64,000 bases of DNA from Phyllobacterium pellucidum (lineage in GTDB: Bacteria > Pseudomonadota > Alphaproteobacteria > Rhizobiales > Rhizobiaceae). The notes below the pieces were generated by a model. That model saw only the letters and a program-made list of their open reading frames with translations. It was not told the DNA's origin and ran no database searches. Positions 1 through 7,740 of the stretch are shown here, in pieces. Made by a program: the position numbers and the translations under genes. Position 1 is the first letter of the stretch. Every line of letters begins with the position of its first letter. Location of the stretch: contig NZ_JABUMX010000001.1 of the NCBI RefSeq assembly GCF_013327855.1, positions 372,001 to 436,000 of the forward strand, read 5' to 3'.

Positions 1-1
1 G

Positions 2-139
2 GGTGCAATAGACATGGCGAAGATTGAACTCGAATACGGGAAGGATGCGGAAATCCGTAAACTCGCTGGCGAGATCATCGCGGCACAGGAGGCGGAAATC
101 AAACAGATGAAAAGCTGGCTGGCCAAAAACGGCGGCTGA
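2..139 (+). CDS. DUF305-family protein, C-terminal end (partial)
   Basis: The reading frame is open from the window edge and gives about 45 residues beginning GAIDMAKIELEYGKDAEIR. The 'GAIDMA' start matches the second half of the DUF305 signature (H-H-x-G-A-I-x-M-A), and the tail 'EIIAAQEAEIKQMKSWL' is typical of that family's C-terminal helix. DUF305 proteins are small four-helix, often secreted or membrane-anchored proteins frequently found near copper-handling genes. The function here is not established, and the 5' part lies outside the window. A strong hairpin terminator follows 14 bases after the stop. Confidence 0.8.
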   Translation, partial: GAIDMAKIELEYGKDAEIRKLAGEIIAAQEAEIKQMKSWLAKNGG

Positions 140-152
140 CGCTTCAAAAAAA

Positions 153-179
153 TCACCCGCCGGCGAGACCGGCGGGTGA
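153..179. terminator. Bidirectional hairpin terminator
   Basis: A perfect 11-bp inverted repeat (153-163 TCACCCGCCGG with 169-179) encloses a 5-base loop. A run of A lies on its left side (about 145-152), so it would act as a U-tailed terminator for the minus-strand gene at 200-538. On the plus side it closes the DUF305 gene, with only a weak T tract after it. Confidence 0.75.
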
Positions 180-199
180 CCACATTCTTTGACTTGAAA

Positions 200-538
200 C
201 TAGATACGCATCTCATAGCTCGCGGCGCGCTTTTGCAAGCACAGTTGCCAGAGACTATAGGCGGCATCGGCATAGGTCGAAGTGCCCACCTTGAATTCAG
301 CTGAACGCAACGGCAATAGATCTTCAATGACGTCCAATGTGCGTGCCGGAAGAATGTCCGTGCAAGTCCACAGGCGGCGGAACACGGTACTGATCGCGAC
401 CCGCTTCTCGTTAACGTCAATTACCGGTTCATCAGTGCCGAGTTCCCAGTCCTCAAGTGCATCGATCGCGTCTTGGAAGGCGTTTTGCAATATGATCGGC
501 GCGTGGCCGTCGTGAAGTGGGTGCAGCAAACCAGGCAT
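200..538 (-). CDS. Hypothetical protein (112 aa)
   Basis: I do not recognise a family. The start at 538 (MPGLLHPLHDGHAP) is preferred over the longer open frame from 655 because a clear GAGGAG ribosome binding site lies about 6 bases upstream of this ATG and the upstream extension is low-quality sequence. The product is soluble and mildly acidic, has no signal peptide or membrane segment, and is predicted helical, with a stretch 'DAIDALEDWE' and a C-terminal 'YSLWQLCLQKRAASYEMRI'. It stands alone, convergent with the DUF305 gene across the terminator at 153-179. Confidence 0.6.
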   Translation of the reverse strand: MPGLLHPLHDGHAPIILQNAFQDAIDALEDWELGTDEPVIDVNEKRVAISTVFRRLWTCTDILPARTLDVIEDLLPLRSAEFKVGTSTYADAAYSLWQLCLQKRAASYEMRI

Positions 539-934
539 TCCTGTCTCCTCACTCTTTTGGTTGCACGACCGGGGGCTCCCGGAAGTAGAATCATAAGGGC
601 GGAACGACGGTTTCAGCAAGCGCAAACTGCGATACCATACTAAATTACTAGGCATATCGGATTAAATCCAGATTTCCCGACAGTTTTAACCTTCTTTTCT
701 CATCTATTGTATAAGGGAAAGCGTGCATGTTATTGATTAAAAACATTTCCGCCATTTGTCCAATTTAACGACGCCCCCCCCCGCTGGGCCGTGAACGGCG
801 AAATGAGAACCCGTTTCCGGCCAGGAATCACTGCCCGAATTGATCAATTAGAACCATTTGACGATGGAACCGAACTTAAGTAAGAATTTGATCATTGCTT
901 TTTTCTTTTTTAGATTTTTTCGGATTTAAAGGTC

Positions 935-1768
935 ATGTATTTCGATGAATACGTGGAGCTGATATCCACATCTATTTTTACTTTCCAGAGAAAGAAACCT
1001 CGCCTTGGCCCACTGACGGCGCTGCGGTTGTTTGCGGCCGAATTTCTTCGGTCGTCTGGCGGGCGCGGAATTGATAAACTACCGAGCGCTGTCCAGGCCG
1101 CCCTCGAAGTGCGGTGTCACGGCGACGTAGCCATGGTGTGCCGGATACTCGATGGAGTTGGCGCGTTGCGCCGCAATTCCACCGTGCTGGAACTCGGCGC
1201 CGGCCGCGGTGACACCACAAGCGAACTCGCCACGTGCGGTGCATTTACGCGTGTGCTGGCGGTTGAGCCGGAACCCGAAAATTTCCGTGCGCTCGTTCGA
1301 AAGCTTGCCGACAATAATCTCGATGGGGTTGTAGACAAGATTCCCTGCGCCGCCGGCATGATCGATGGCATGATCAATTTCCATGTTAACCGAACGGACA
1401 GCCTCAAGAGCAGCGTCAGGCAAAAACATGCATCGGACATGCCGCTGCGGACCACGGTCAACACGGCCCAAACTATATTGGACGATGCGCGTGTCCCCAC
1501 AAACCAGTTGGGCCTCGTCTGGATCGACATTGAGGGTTACGAGACGATGGCGTGCCTTGGCCTTCTCCAGGTCATGCGGCAGAGCATCCCCATTTACGTG
1601 GTCATGTCACCAAATCCGGCCCAACCGGGCCAGACCGCAAGTTTTTTGCGCTTTCTTGCAACTCATTACCATCGCTGTGTTGTATTTGACGACGAAAGCG
1701 CGCGGATAACCACGATAATGGATATTCCGACCAATCGCGTCGGCCAGCGCGTTCTGATTGTCGACTGA
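935..1768 (+). CDS. FkbM-family SAM-dependent methyltransferase
   Basis: This is a 277-residue methyltransferase. The SAM-binding motif I 'VLELGAGRGDT' is at residues 84-94, an acidic 'AVEPEPENF' follows as motif II, and 'WIDIEGYE' near residue 196 is the characteristic FkbM motif. FkbM enzymes O-methylate sugars, polyketides or cell-surface glycans; the substrate cannot be read from sequence. There is no signal peptide, so it is cytoplasmic. It stands alone after a 280-base AT-rich intergenic stretch and no polysaccharide cluster adjoins it. The start ATG has only a weak AAAGG upstream. Confidence 0.8.
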   Translation: MYFDEYVELISTSIFTFQRKKPRLGPLTALRLFAAEFLRSSGGRGIDKLPSAVQAALEVRCHGDVAMVCRILDGVGALRRNSTVLELGAGRGDTTSELATCGAFTRVLAVEPEPENFRALVRKLADNNLDGVVDKIPCAAGMIDGMINFHVNRTDSLKSSVRQKHASDMPLRTTVNTAQTILDDARVPTNQLGLVWIDIEGYETMACLGLLQVMRQSIPIYVVMSPNPAQPGQTASFLRFLATHYHRCVVFDDESARITTIMDIPTNRVGQRVLIVD

Positions 1769-1952
1769 GCTCGATCATGGTGCAGCCGCCTCGGCATCAC
1801 CCCCGGCGGTTGCTGGTCGAGCGGTCGCCATTCAGTATGTCGCGCACTTCATGACGTCTGCGTTGCGCGAGATTTTGGACACCCATCTTGCCAAAACATC
1901 GCCATTAGCCCATTCATGTCCGCGCTGCTTCGCGATCGGGGATATTTGACTT

Positions 1953-2279
1953 ATGACGATACGGCACCTTCAGGTGATCACCCTTACCGTAGTTCTTGCC
2001 GGTTGCGGCAACATCCAGGGCCAACTCGACAACGAGAAGATTTCGTCGCTGAACTACGATACGACAGACTGCGCGGCTCTGATCGCTCAGCGCAACCAGA
2101 AGATGGCCGAGGTCAGCCGCCTGACAAATGGCGCCGGCTACCAGGACCCCAATATCATCGTGGGTCTTGGGCCCTTCCTTCCCGACTATCGCACCAATAA
2201 CCAGAAGCAGGCCGGGCCGCTGCAGGGCCAGGTCGATTCGATGACACGTTCGATCGACCGCAGGAAATGTGCCGGTTAA
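1953..2279 (+). CDS. Small putative lipoprotein (108 aa)
   Basis: The N-terminus MTIRHLQVITLTVVLAGCG has a basic n-region, a hydrophobic core and a lipobox (L-A-G-C), so processing would leave a lipidated Cys near residue 18. The mature part has two more cysteines ('TTDCAAL', 'RRKCAG') that could form a disulfide. No known enzymatic domain is visible. The region 'VGLGPFLPDYR' recalls small rhizobial lipoproteins of unknown role. A GGGGAT sequence lies upstream of the ATG. Confidence 0.65.
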   Translation: MTIRHLQVITLTVVLAGCGNIQGQLDNEKISSLNYDTTDCAALIAQRNQKMAEVSRLTNGAGYQDPNIIVGLGPFLPDYRTNNQKQAGPLQGQVDSMTRSIDRRKCAG

Positions 2280-2449
2280 CCTACCCCCTTACTGAAAAAG
2301 CAAGTCTCCTGCCAGCATCCACGCTTAAATATTGAGAACTACACTCATATTTTTGAAGAAGATGCGTCCGATTTACTTTTGTTTGTAAAAATTGTTTCGT
2401 TGTGTGAAGTTGATTCCACGCCATACAATCACGAGTTGAGGGGACCATC

Positions 2450-2935
2450 ATGATTCTGGGTATGACGCCATTTACCTTGTTCCACGTGATCTTGAGCCTT
2501 ATTGGCATCGTGACAGGACTGGTCGTCCTGTCGGGCCTGCTCAAGTCGGAGAACTGGCCGGGCTGGACCTTTATCTTCCTGCTGACGACGGTCGCCACGA
2601 GCGTGACCGGATTTCTGTTCCCATTCAGCGGTTTCACCCCGGCGATTGGCGTCGGGATCATCTCGATGGTATTTCTTATTCTGGCAATCGCCGCCCTCTA
2701 TGCATTCCGCCTCGCGGGATCGTGGCGCTGGGTCTATGTGGTATGCGCGATCGTGTCGCTCTACCTCAACGTTTTCGTCCTTGTCGCGCAATCGTTTCAG
2801 AAGATCCCGGCCCTTAACGCACTCGCGCCCACGCAGTCGGAACCGCCATTCGCAATCAGCCAGGGGATCGTGCTTGTACTTTTCATCATCGCCGGGTTTC
2901 TTTCGCTGCGGCGGTTCCATCCGCTGCAAGCTTGA
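2450..2935 (+). CDS. Inner-membrane protein of unknown function (161 aa)
   Basis: Four predicted transmembrane helices cover nearly the whole protein: 'FTLFHVILSLIGIVTGLVVL', the following 'FIFLLTTVATSVTGFLF', the central 'GIISMVFLILAIAALYAF' segment with the adjoining 'WVYVVCAIVSLYL', and the C-terminal 'GIVLVLFIIAGFLSL'. A GAGGGGA ribosome binding site precedes the ATG by about 6 bases. Homologous four-helix proteins occur widely in rhizobia without an assigned function. It stands alone and no partner gene is visible. Confidence 0.7.
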   Translation: MILGMTPFTLFHVILSLIGIVTGLVVLSGLLKSENWPGWTFIFLLTTVATSVTGFLFPFSGFTPAIGVGIISMVFLILAIAALYAFRLAGSWRWVYVVCAIVSLYLNVFVLVAQSFQKIPALNALAPTQSEPPFAISQGIVLVLFIIAGFLSLRRFHPLQA

Positions 2936-3154
2936 AAAATGCACTAAAAGAGCCGGTCTAGGCTGCTTGACCGGCATCCTATTCTTGTTTTTCACGGCAT
3001 GTTGAATAACAAACGCAGAATGTGACTGCCGCCAACATTGATCTTAGTTGTATAAGCACGAAACTAGGCGTACACATATCGGCTTAGGCGACAATTAAGC
3101 TTTCAGCCTTCCGACCAACGGAAGGTAATTTGCTCTTCTCCAGGGAGTGACGAA

Positions 3155-3331
3155 ATGGGCGACGTGACGCTTCATCTGCCCCATAATGCCAGTTGTGCGA
3201 GCCAACAAATTCTACAAAAAGTCCGCGAAGAGATGCCAAAGAAGCCCGCAAGCCCCAATAAGCTTTCGGATATTTTGAGGCGCGCCAAGGGTGGTTTCAC
3301 CCATCGCAGGTTCAAACAGCACACGGCATGA
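3155..3331 (+). CDS. Possible small basic protein (58 aa)
   Basis: An open frame starts MGDVTLHLPHNASC and ends FTHRRFKQHTA. It is preceded by CAGGGAG 8 bases upstream of the ATG and followed 21 bases after the stop by a strong hairpin. The combination of ribosome binding site, short ORF and terminator-like hairpin supports translation, but no family is recognised. The protein is basic (KK, RR, K-rich) and has no membrane segment. The opposite strand carries an overlapping longer frame without a comparable start signal. Confidence 0.4.
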   Translation: MGDVTLHLPHNASCASQQILQKVREEMPKKPASPNKLSDILRRAKGGFTHRRFKQHTA

Positions 3332-3352
3332 CGACAATGAAAATTTAAAATA

Positions 3353-3382
3353 TTTGACCTGCCGGCTTGCTGGCAGGTCAAA
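3353..3382. terminator. Strong hairpin after the 58-aa ORF
   Basis: A perfect 11-bp inverted repeat, TTTGACCTGCC (3353-3363) with GGCAGGTCAAA (3372-3382), encloses an 8-base loop. AT-rich sequence lies on both sides, but the only T/A runs are within the stem ends. It is consistent with a terminator of the ORF at 3155-3331 or a processing hairpin. Confidence 0.55.
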
Positions 3383-3817
3383 ATTGCGTGCTTCCCGCTA
3401 AGACGTGCCGGGTTGCTTACGATGGGCGAGTGCGGGGCATTCGAAGCCCGCCACCCCAATCATTTCAATACACGTTTGTCTCTGCAACCATAGGGTCGTA
3501 TGACTTCGGCATTGACCCGTTGAAGTTGCAGCTCTGCCAGACCTTGCTATTATCGTTGCGATTGTTATGTCGCGCGGCTCAGCAGGCGCAGCCTTGACGC
3601 AGTGGGTTGACGTTGACGTTGCTCGTGCGCCCGGATTTGCTTGGTGGCGATAAACTTTCGAACTAGTGCATATTTCCGCTTTTGATCTAACGACGTAGCC
3701 TGAATTGTTGAATTGTTTTCAACCTGCCGCCGTGGCTTGATGCGACCTGAGCCGCATTCATTAGTTGGCTCTAAGTCCTCTTAATCACTGTGTCACGGGC
3801 AGATGTGGGAGGCACCA
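3383..3817. other. Gene-poor stretch with no supported gene
   Basis: No open frame here has a convincing start. Two tiny tandem repeats are visible: TTGACG twice near 3606-3617, and TGAATTGT twice near 3701-3716. A tRNA T-arm-like hairpin (GGGC around ATTCGAA) lies near 3435-3450. The end of the stretch should hold the promoter for the micro membrane proteins at 3818, but no -35/-10 pair stands out. Confidence 0.5.
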
Positions 3818-3949
3818 ATGGATGAGGAGGATGAACGGAAGGAACGAGAGGACTACGCGCCCTACCTCACTTCAATCTGGGGTTACCTCATCATTTTTCT
3901 GATCATCATACCAGTAGTCTTGTATCTGGGCCGTCAGTTCGGAAGGTGA
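3818..3949 (+). CDS. Micro membrane protein (43 aa)
   Basis: The 43-residue frame begins MDEEDERKEREDYAPYL, a very acidic, charged N-terminus. One hydrophobic helix follows ('WGYLIIFLIIIPVVLYL') and the end is basic (GRQFGR), so by the positive-inside rule the C-terminus is likely cytoplasmic. GGGAGG lies about 6 bases upstream of the ATG. The stop is followed after 6 bases by the GTG of a second micro membrane protein, which suggests one transcript. No family is recognised. Confidence 0.6.
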   Translation: MDEEDERKEREDYAPYLTSIWGYLIIFLIIIPVVLYLGRQFGR

Positions 3950-3955
3950 GTAGTT

Positions 3956-4138
3956 GTGCCGTTTATCGCATTGAAGAAGAGGGCAAAGACCCCCGCAGCG
4001 AATATTCCAGCCACATTCGATGACAACACGCGCTGCTTTGACGGTGAATTCAAAGCCTATCTCTATTGGCCGCTCGCGGTCGTGCTGATTGCGATCGCTG
4101 CGACCAGCTATATCGCCGGAATGTATTACGCCTCGTGA
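3956..4138 (+). CDS. Micro membrane protein (60 aa)
   Basis: The frame begins at a GTG with the preceding gene's end, GGAAGGTGAG, as ribosome binding site. The product has a basic N-terminus (ALKKRAKTP), a short acidic linker with one Cys (DDNTRCFDGEF) and one helix near the C-terminus ('WPLAVVLIAIAATSYIAGMYY'). It is probably co-translated with the 43-residue membrane protein upstream and could pair with it. It converges with the MCE gene, whose stop is 12 bases away. The function is unknown. Confidence 0.6.
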   Translation: MPFIALKKRAKTPAANIPATFDDNTRCFDGEFKAYLYWPLAVVLIAIAATSYIAGMYYAS

Positions 4139-4150
4139 GCGTGCCAGCGC

Positions 4151-5137
4151 TCAGCGCGGAGCCTCGAATTCCGGAACCTTGCTGTCCTCACCGAAAAACA
4201 GCTTCTTGGGATCATCTGCAAAATCCGAAACCGCCCTGTCGATGCTGTCGACCGATCGGCGGCTCGCCGAAATGAATTTCTGCACCTCCGGCAGCTTCGT
4301 GCCGGTGAAACTGCCGATGTTCTTCAAGATGGACGCCAATTGAGCATCCAGGGTTTTGGCCTGCTGTTGATAGGCTTCAAGCTTGGCGCGTGCGTCGCTG
4401 ACGGCACTGCCTTTTTCATCTGACAATTCGCGATCGACCTTCGCCAGGGCATTGTCGATTTTCACGGAGGCTTCGTTGATGCGGGCGATCACGTCACGCG
4501 CATCATGCGTGATCTCATTGAGGCTTTTTGCACGCTCGCCATATTTATTGATCAGATCGGTACTGGCAGCCAACTTGTCTGTCGCCGCCTTGGCCTGGTT
4601 GATGCCTTCGACAAATGGCCCTCGGGTGTCCGCAAAGTATTTCTCGGTCGCCGTCGTTGCCTTGTCGACGCGGTCAATCCAGTCCTGCGCGGTCTGAACC
4701 AGCGTTTTCAACGATGTCGGGTCAATGTCGACGCGCGCAACAGTATCCTCCTTTTCCGCCTCCTCCAGAAGCTTCGGCTCATAGGCCTTGCCGCCTTTCA
4801 ACTCGATATAGGCGCGGCCTGCCAGCAATTCGAACGCTAGCGTCGCAACCGTCGAACGCGTAATCGGCGTTGTCGCATCGACATCGGTTTGGACGATCAC
4901 GGCGTCCGGATTGGTCGAATCGATATACAATCGACGCACCTGCCCGACCTTTAAGCCATTGAAATAGACCGGACTATTGGCAGCGAGGCCAGTCACGGAT
5001 CCGGGGACCCTTATTTCTAGCGTGGCAGTCTCGCGCGTCTCTCCATAACGCCCGATCCAGTAAAAGAAACCGAATGCGAGGAAACTCACCGCAAGCAAGA
5101 ATATAGCTACAAGAAAATAGTTGGCCTTGGTTTCCAT
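4151..5137 (-). CDS. MCE/MlaD-family lipid-transport substrate-binding protein
   Basis: This 328-residue protein has an N-terminal membrane anchor ('YFLVAIFLLAVSFLAFGFFYWI'), then an MlaD/MCE domain at about residues 38-118 ('TLEIRVPGSVTGLAANSPVYFNGLKVGQV...LLAGRAYIEL'), and then a long helical, coiled-coil-prone C-terminus. MCE proteins sit in the periplasm on the inner membrane and pass phospholipids or other lipids between the membranes, usually together with a YrbE-type permease and an Mla-type ATPase. Here no permease or ATPase gene adjoins: a LysR gene lies upstream on the other strand and micro membrane proteins lie downstream. Partners must therefore be elsewhere in the genome. Confidence 0.88.
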   Translation of the reverse strand: METKANYFLVAIFLLAVSFLAFGFFYWIGRYGETRETATLEIRVPGSVTGLAANSPVYFNGLKVGQVRRLYIDSTNPDAVIVQTDVDATTPITRSTVATLAFELLAGRAYIELKGGKAYEPKLLEEAEKEDTVARVDIDPTSLKTLVQTAQDWIDRVDKATTATEKYFADTRGPFVEGINQAKAATDKLAASTDLINKYGERAKSLNEITHDARDVIARINEASVKIDNALAKVDRELSDEKGSAVSDARAKLEAYQQQAKTLDAQLASILKNIGSFTGTKLPEVQKFISASRRSVDSIDRAVSDFADDPKKLFFGEDSKVPEFEAPR

Positions 5138-5401
5138 TGAAATTCCGGAATGAACACAGGTTCAGAAAATTGATCTTCTCATTACCGCCTCATGTCGCGG
5201 CAAATCAATGGCGTTCAGCCTTAAAGCGTACCAATGCACGCATTGATCGAGGTGTTGGTTGTGACGAATGTCGAATTGGCGAAGTTTGGCAGCCGTGCCG
5301 GGAGCAGCAAACCGGGCCCGGCGCTTCGGCACGTATGGCGCTCGCCCAGCGTTCGGATTAACTTGAATATCCAGGAAGGCACTTTCGGATATTGTCGAAC
5401 A

Positions 5402-6301
5402 ATGATGAAGCTCGAGGGGATTGCAACCTTTGTCGCCGTGGCCGAAGCAGGCTCGATCAGTGAGGCCGCCCGCCGGCTGCGGCTATCTAAATCGATCGTC
5501 AGTGAAAGGCTTGCCGAGCTTGAGCGTCAGATCGGGGCTGTGCTCCTGCATCGTACGACGCGCAGTCTCGCCCTGACCGAGGATGGCGCGGCCTTCCTCG
5601 AGCGCGCGGCACGCATCACCCGGGAGGTGGAGGACGCGGCAACCGACATGGCTGAGCGCCGCGGCCTGCTGGTAGGCCCGTTGCGCATTTCCGCACCCGT
5701 AACTTTCGGGCGCATGCATCTCGGCCCTGCCCTTTTCCCGTTTCTCAAAGCGCATCCCGATATCGAGCTTTTTCTCGATCTCGACGACCGCCGCGTCGAC
5801 GTGGCGTCCGATGGTTACGATGCCGTCATCCGCCACGGTCCGATTGCCGATTCCCGCCTCATCACCTGGCGCTTGGCGAGTAGCCAGCGCGTGCTCGTCG
5901 CATCGCCCGCTTACATCGAAAGGTATGGAACCCCGGATTCGATCGAATCGCTCGACCAGCACAAAGGTATTTTTTATGCAAATCGCGGCGTGGCCGATTG
6001 GAGTTTCCCAACGAACGGCGCCGCGACGACGGTTCGTGGCCGGATCGGGCTCAGGGTCAACAATGGCGACACGATGCGCGATGCCGCCATTGCCGGGATC
6101 GGGATAGCAATGCTGCCGAGCTTCGTCGCCGGCGAAGCGATCAAGGCCGGGCAATTGCAGATTATCGATATCGGCGTGGCGGCGGCGGCCGAACACATCT
6201 ATATCGCCCATCCCGAAGGCCGCACGCCTTCGGCTAAGCTGAGGACGCTTGCCGACCATCTGCGCAAGGCGTTCGGATCCCCGGCCTATTGGGACTGTTG
6301 A
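5402..6301 (+). CDS. LysR-family transcriptional regulator
   Basis: The 299-residue protein starts at the ATG-ATG pair at 5402/5405 (MMKLEGIATFVAVAEAGSIS); the open frame extends 56 codons further but that part is not LysR-like. The winged helix-turn-helix is at residues 1-60 ('SEAARRLRLSKSIVSERLAELE') and the effector-binding domain at about 90-295, of the CrgA-like type ('VGPLRISAPVTFGRMHLGPALFPFLKAHP'). Targets are unknown. It is divergent from the MCE gene (264 bases apart), so it could regulate that gene, but no LysR box (T-N11-A) was confirmed. Confidence 0.88.
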   Translation: MMKLEGIATFVAVAEAGSISEAARRLRLSKSIVSERLAELERQIGAVLLHRTTRSLALTEDGAAFLERAARITREVEDAATDMAERRGLLVGPLRISAPVTFGRMHLGPALFPFLKAHPDIELFLDLDDRRVDVASDGYDAVIRHGPIADSRLITWRLASSQRVLVASPAYIERYGTPDSIESLDQHKGIFYANRGVADWSFPTNGAATTVRGRIGLRVNNGDTMRDAAIAGIGIAMLPSFVAGEAIKAGQLQIIDIGVAAAAEHIYIAHPEGRTPSAKLRTLADHLRKAFGSPAYWDC

Positions 6302-6473
6302 AACCATTCAGCCTGCGTTCAGCAGGTCGATCGTACAAAGATCACACTAGAAATAATGGGACCGAAGGTTCTTGACTGGACGGCGAGCCGTTGCACTTCG
6401 CGCTGGAACTTTTTCCGGCGCGCAGTTGTTGAACAGTGATAGAATAACGGGTCCGTATGGGAGGTAGACTTCT

Positions 6474-6893
6474 ATGTCCATCAGATATTTGACGCTGGCT
6501 GCAGCAGCGGGTCTCTCTGCGGTTTTTCTTTCGGGCTGCGTCGAGACGACAGGTCCTTATTACGGCGGCTATGGCGGATATGGCGGCTATTACGGGACGA
6601 CCGTCTATAGCGGATTTTATGATGGCCCCGGTTATAACGGCTACCGCTATAACCCTTACCGGAATGACCGCTACAGGTACGATCGCTACAGATACGATCG
6701 CTCCCGTTACGATCGCAATGGCAATGACGACCGCCGCCATTACAGCAACAGCGACAACAACCGCCCGAACGTCAACCCGCCATCAAATCCCCGTCCGTCC
6801 TCGAATAACGACGGCGGTTACGGGGACCAGAAGATCTACCTGCCGCGCGGCGGCGACGCCTATATGGGTGGGTCGGGACGGTCGCACCAATAA
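6474..6893 (+). CDS. Tyr/Gly/Arg-rich lipoprotein (139 aa)
   Basis: The signal peptide ends in a lipobox ('FLSGC', Cys near residue 22). The mature protein is of low complexity: a YGGYGGYGGYY block, then imperfect repeats of the type D-R-Y-R-Y and S-R-Y-D-R-N at about residues 60-85, an Asn/Pro-rich spacer and a Gly-rich end. A GGAGGT ribosome binding site precedes the ATG. Such proteins are probably outer-membrane-attached and disordered; I see no catalytic domain. The start of the following gene is 80 bases downstream. Confidence 0.7.
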   Translation: MSIRYLTLAAAAGLSAVFLSGCVETTGPYYGGYGGYGGYYGTTVYSGFYDGPGYNGYRYNPYRNDRYRYDRYRYDRSRYDRNGNDDRRHYSNSDNNRPNVNPPSNPRPSSNNDGGYGDQKIYLPRGGDAYMGGSGRSHQ

Positions 6894-6972
6894 GGTCAGC
6901 GATGACGCAGCGCATCTTGCGACAATTGGCGGGATTGGTCCAAAAGCAGGAGGCGAAAACGGGGGAGCGATA

Positions 6973-7431
6973 ATGTCCGATGCCTTGCTCGAGCGCTTGA
7001 TCCCTTTTATCGGAGAGTGGCGCACGGACGCAACCATTGGCGGCAAGCCCATGGCCAGCGGTCATACCCGCTTTGAATGGCTGGCCAACAGGCAGTTCGT
7101 GATCCAGCGGGCCGACGCGGAGATGGCGCCGAGCCTTCCGCGTGAATGGACGGAAAACTCTCCGTTTCCTATCACGTCCATCATAGGGCTCGATGATGCG
7201 ACCGGGCTTTTCACGATGCTTTACACCGATGCGCGGCACGTACACCGCGTCGTCAACATGATGGTGGCTGACGGCGTGTGGAAGCTTTGGCGCAATTCCC
7301 CGGGTTTCTTTCAACGCTATGTCGGTACGTTCGACACCGGAGGAAACACGATTAAAGGTTCGTGGCAACGCTCGCAAGACGGCACGTACTGGGCGCACGA
7401 CTTCGATCTCGTATATCGCAAGGTCGGGTAA
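6973..7431 (+). CDS. Conserved hypothetical protein (152 aa, lipocalin-like fold suspected)
   Basis: The start ATG has GGGGGAG 5-6 bases upstream. The sequence 'LIPFIGEWRTDATIGG...HTRFEWLANRQFVIQRAD' followed by 'SIIGLDDATGLFTMLYTD' and 'IKGSWQRSQDGTYWAHDFDLVYRK' is typical of small soluble proteins annotated as DUF1579-like or 'heme-binding beta-barrel-like' in actinobacteria and rhizobia. They are predicted beta-rich with a W/F-lined cavity. No signal peptide is present. The exact biochemical role is unknown, and the fold assignment is inference. Confidence 0.6.
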   Translation: MSDALLERLIPFIGEWRTDATIGGKPMASGHTRFEWLANRQFVIQRADAEMAPSLPREWTENSPFPITSIIGLDDATGLFTMLYTDARHVHRVVNMMVADGVWKLWRNSPGFFQRYVGTFDTGGNTIKGSWQRSQDGTYWAHDFDLVYRKVG

Positions 7432-7507
7432 TTAACCGAAGTCGTGAACGTAGCAGGCAATTGCGATCCAAAGTCGTATGCCTTCCACGCGCCAGCAGCG
7501 GCAGGTA

Positions 7508-7740
7508 GTTTCCCGGATCCATGTGGTCACGCTGGTCCCGCCGTTTGCTGCGGGGGGTTCGACGGATGTTGTTGCCCGCGTGATCGCGGCCAAGATGTCC
7601 GGTCTGCTTGGCCAGCAGGTTATTGTCCACAACATGGACGGCGGCGACACCAGCCTTGGCGCGAGCTTCGTGGCACGCGCCGAGCCGGATGGCTACAAGG
7701 ATCACGCATTGATCTTTTGGAATATTGTCTTGACCGTGCG
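7508..7740 (+). pseudogene. Remnant of a Bug/TctC-type tricarboxylate-binding protein
   Basis: Residues read in this frame ('VVTLVPPFAAGGSTDVVARVIAAKM', then 'LLGQQVIVHNMDGGDTSLGASFVARAEPDGY') match the N-terminal lobe of periplasmic Bug/TctC solute-binding proteins. About 60 of the family's roughly 300 residues remain. There is no signal peptide, and after 'EPDGY' the frame diverges and runs into the 3' end of the WbsX gene on the other strand. No TctA/TctB permease genes are near. This looks like a deletion remnant. Confidence 0.75.

Noticed and set aside
1758-1949. A 63-residue open frame after the FkbM gene
   Set aside because: It overlaps the FkbM stop and has no ribosome binding site; composition is consistent with a chance frame.
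2646-3005. A 119-residue frame overlapping the four-helix membrane protein
   Set aside because: Shadow frame of 2450-2935 with abnormal Arg/Ser-rich composition.
3405-3465. tRNA T-arm-like segment (GGGC-ATTCGAA-GCCC followed on the minus strand by a CCA-like end)
   Set aside because: No D-arm, anticodon arm or matching acceptor strand exists within 100 bases, and the hairpin is explained by the palindromic TTCGAA. Not called as tRNA, tmRNA piece or attachment remnant.
6571-6972. A long frame running from inside the Tyr/Arg-rich lipoprotein into the 152-aa gene
   Set aside because: The upstream part is a Thr/Ile/Ala-rich shadow of the lipoprotein repeats; the true start with GGGGGAG is 6973.
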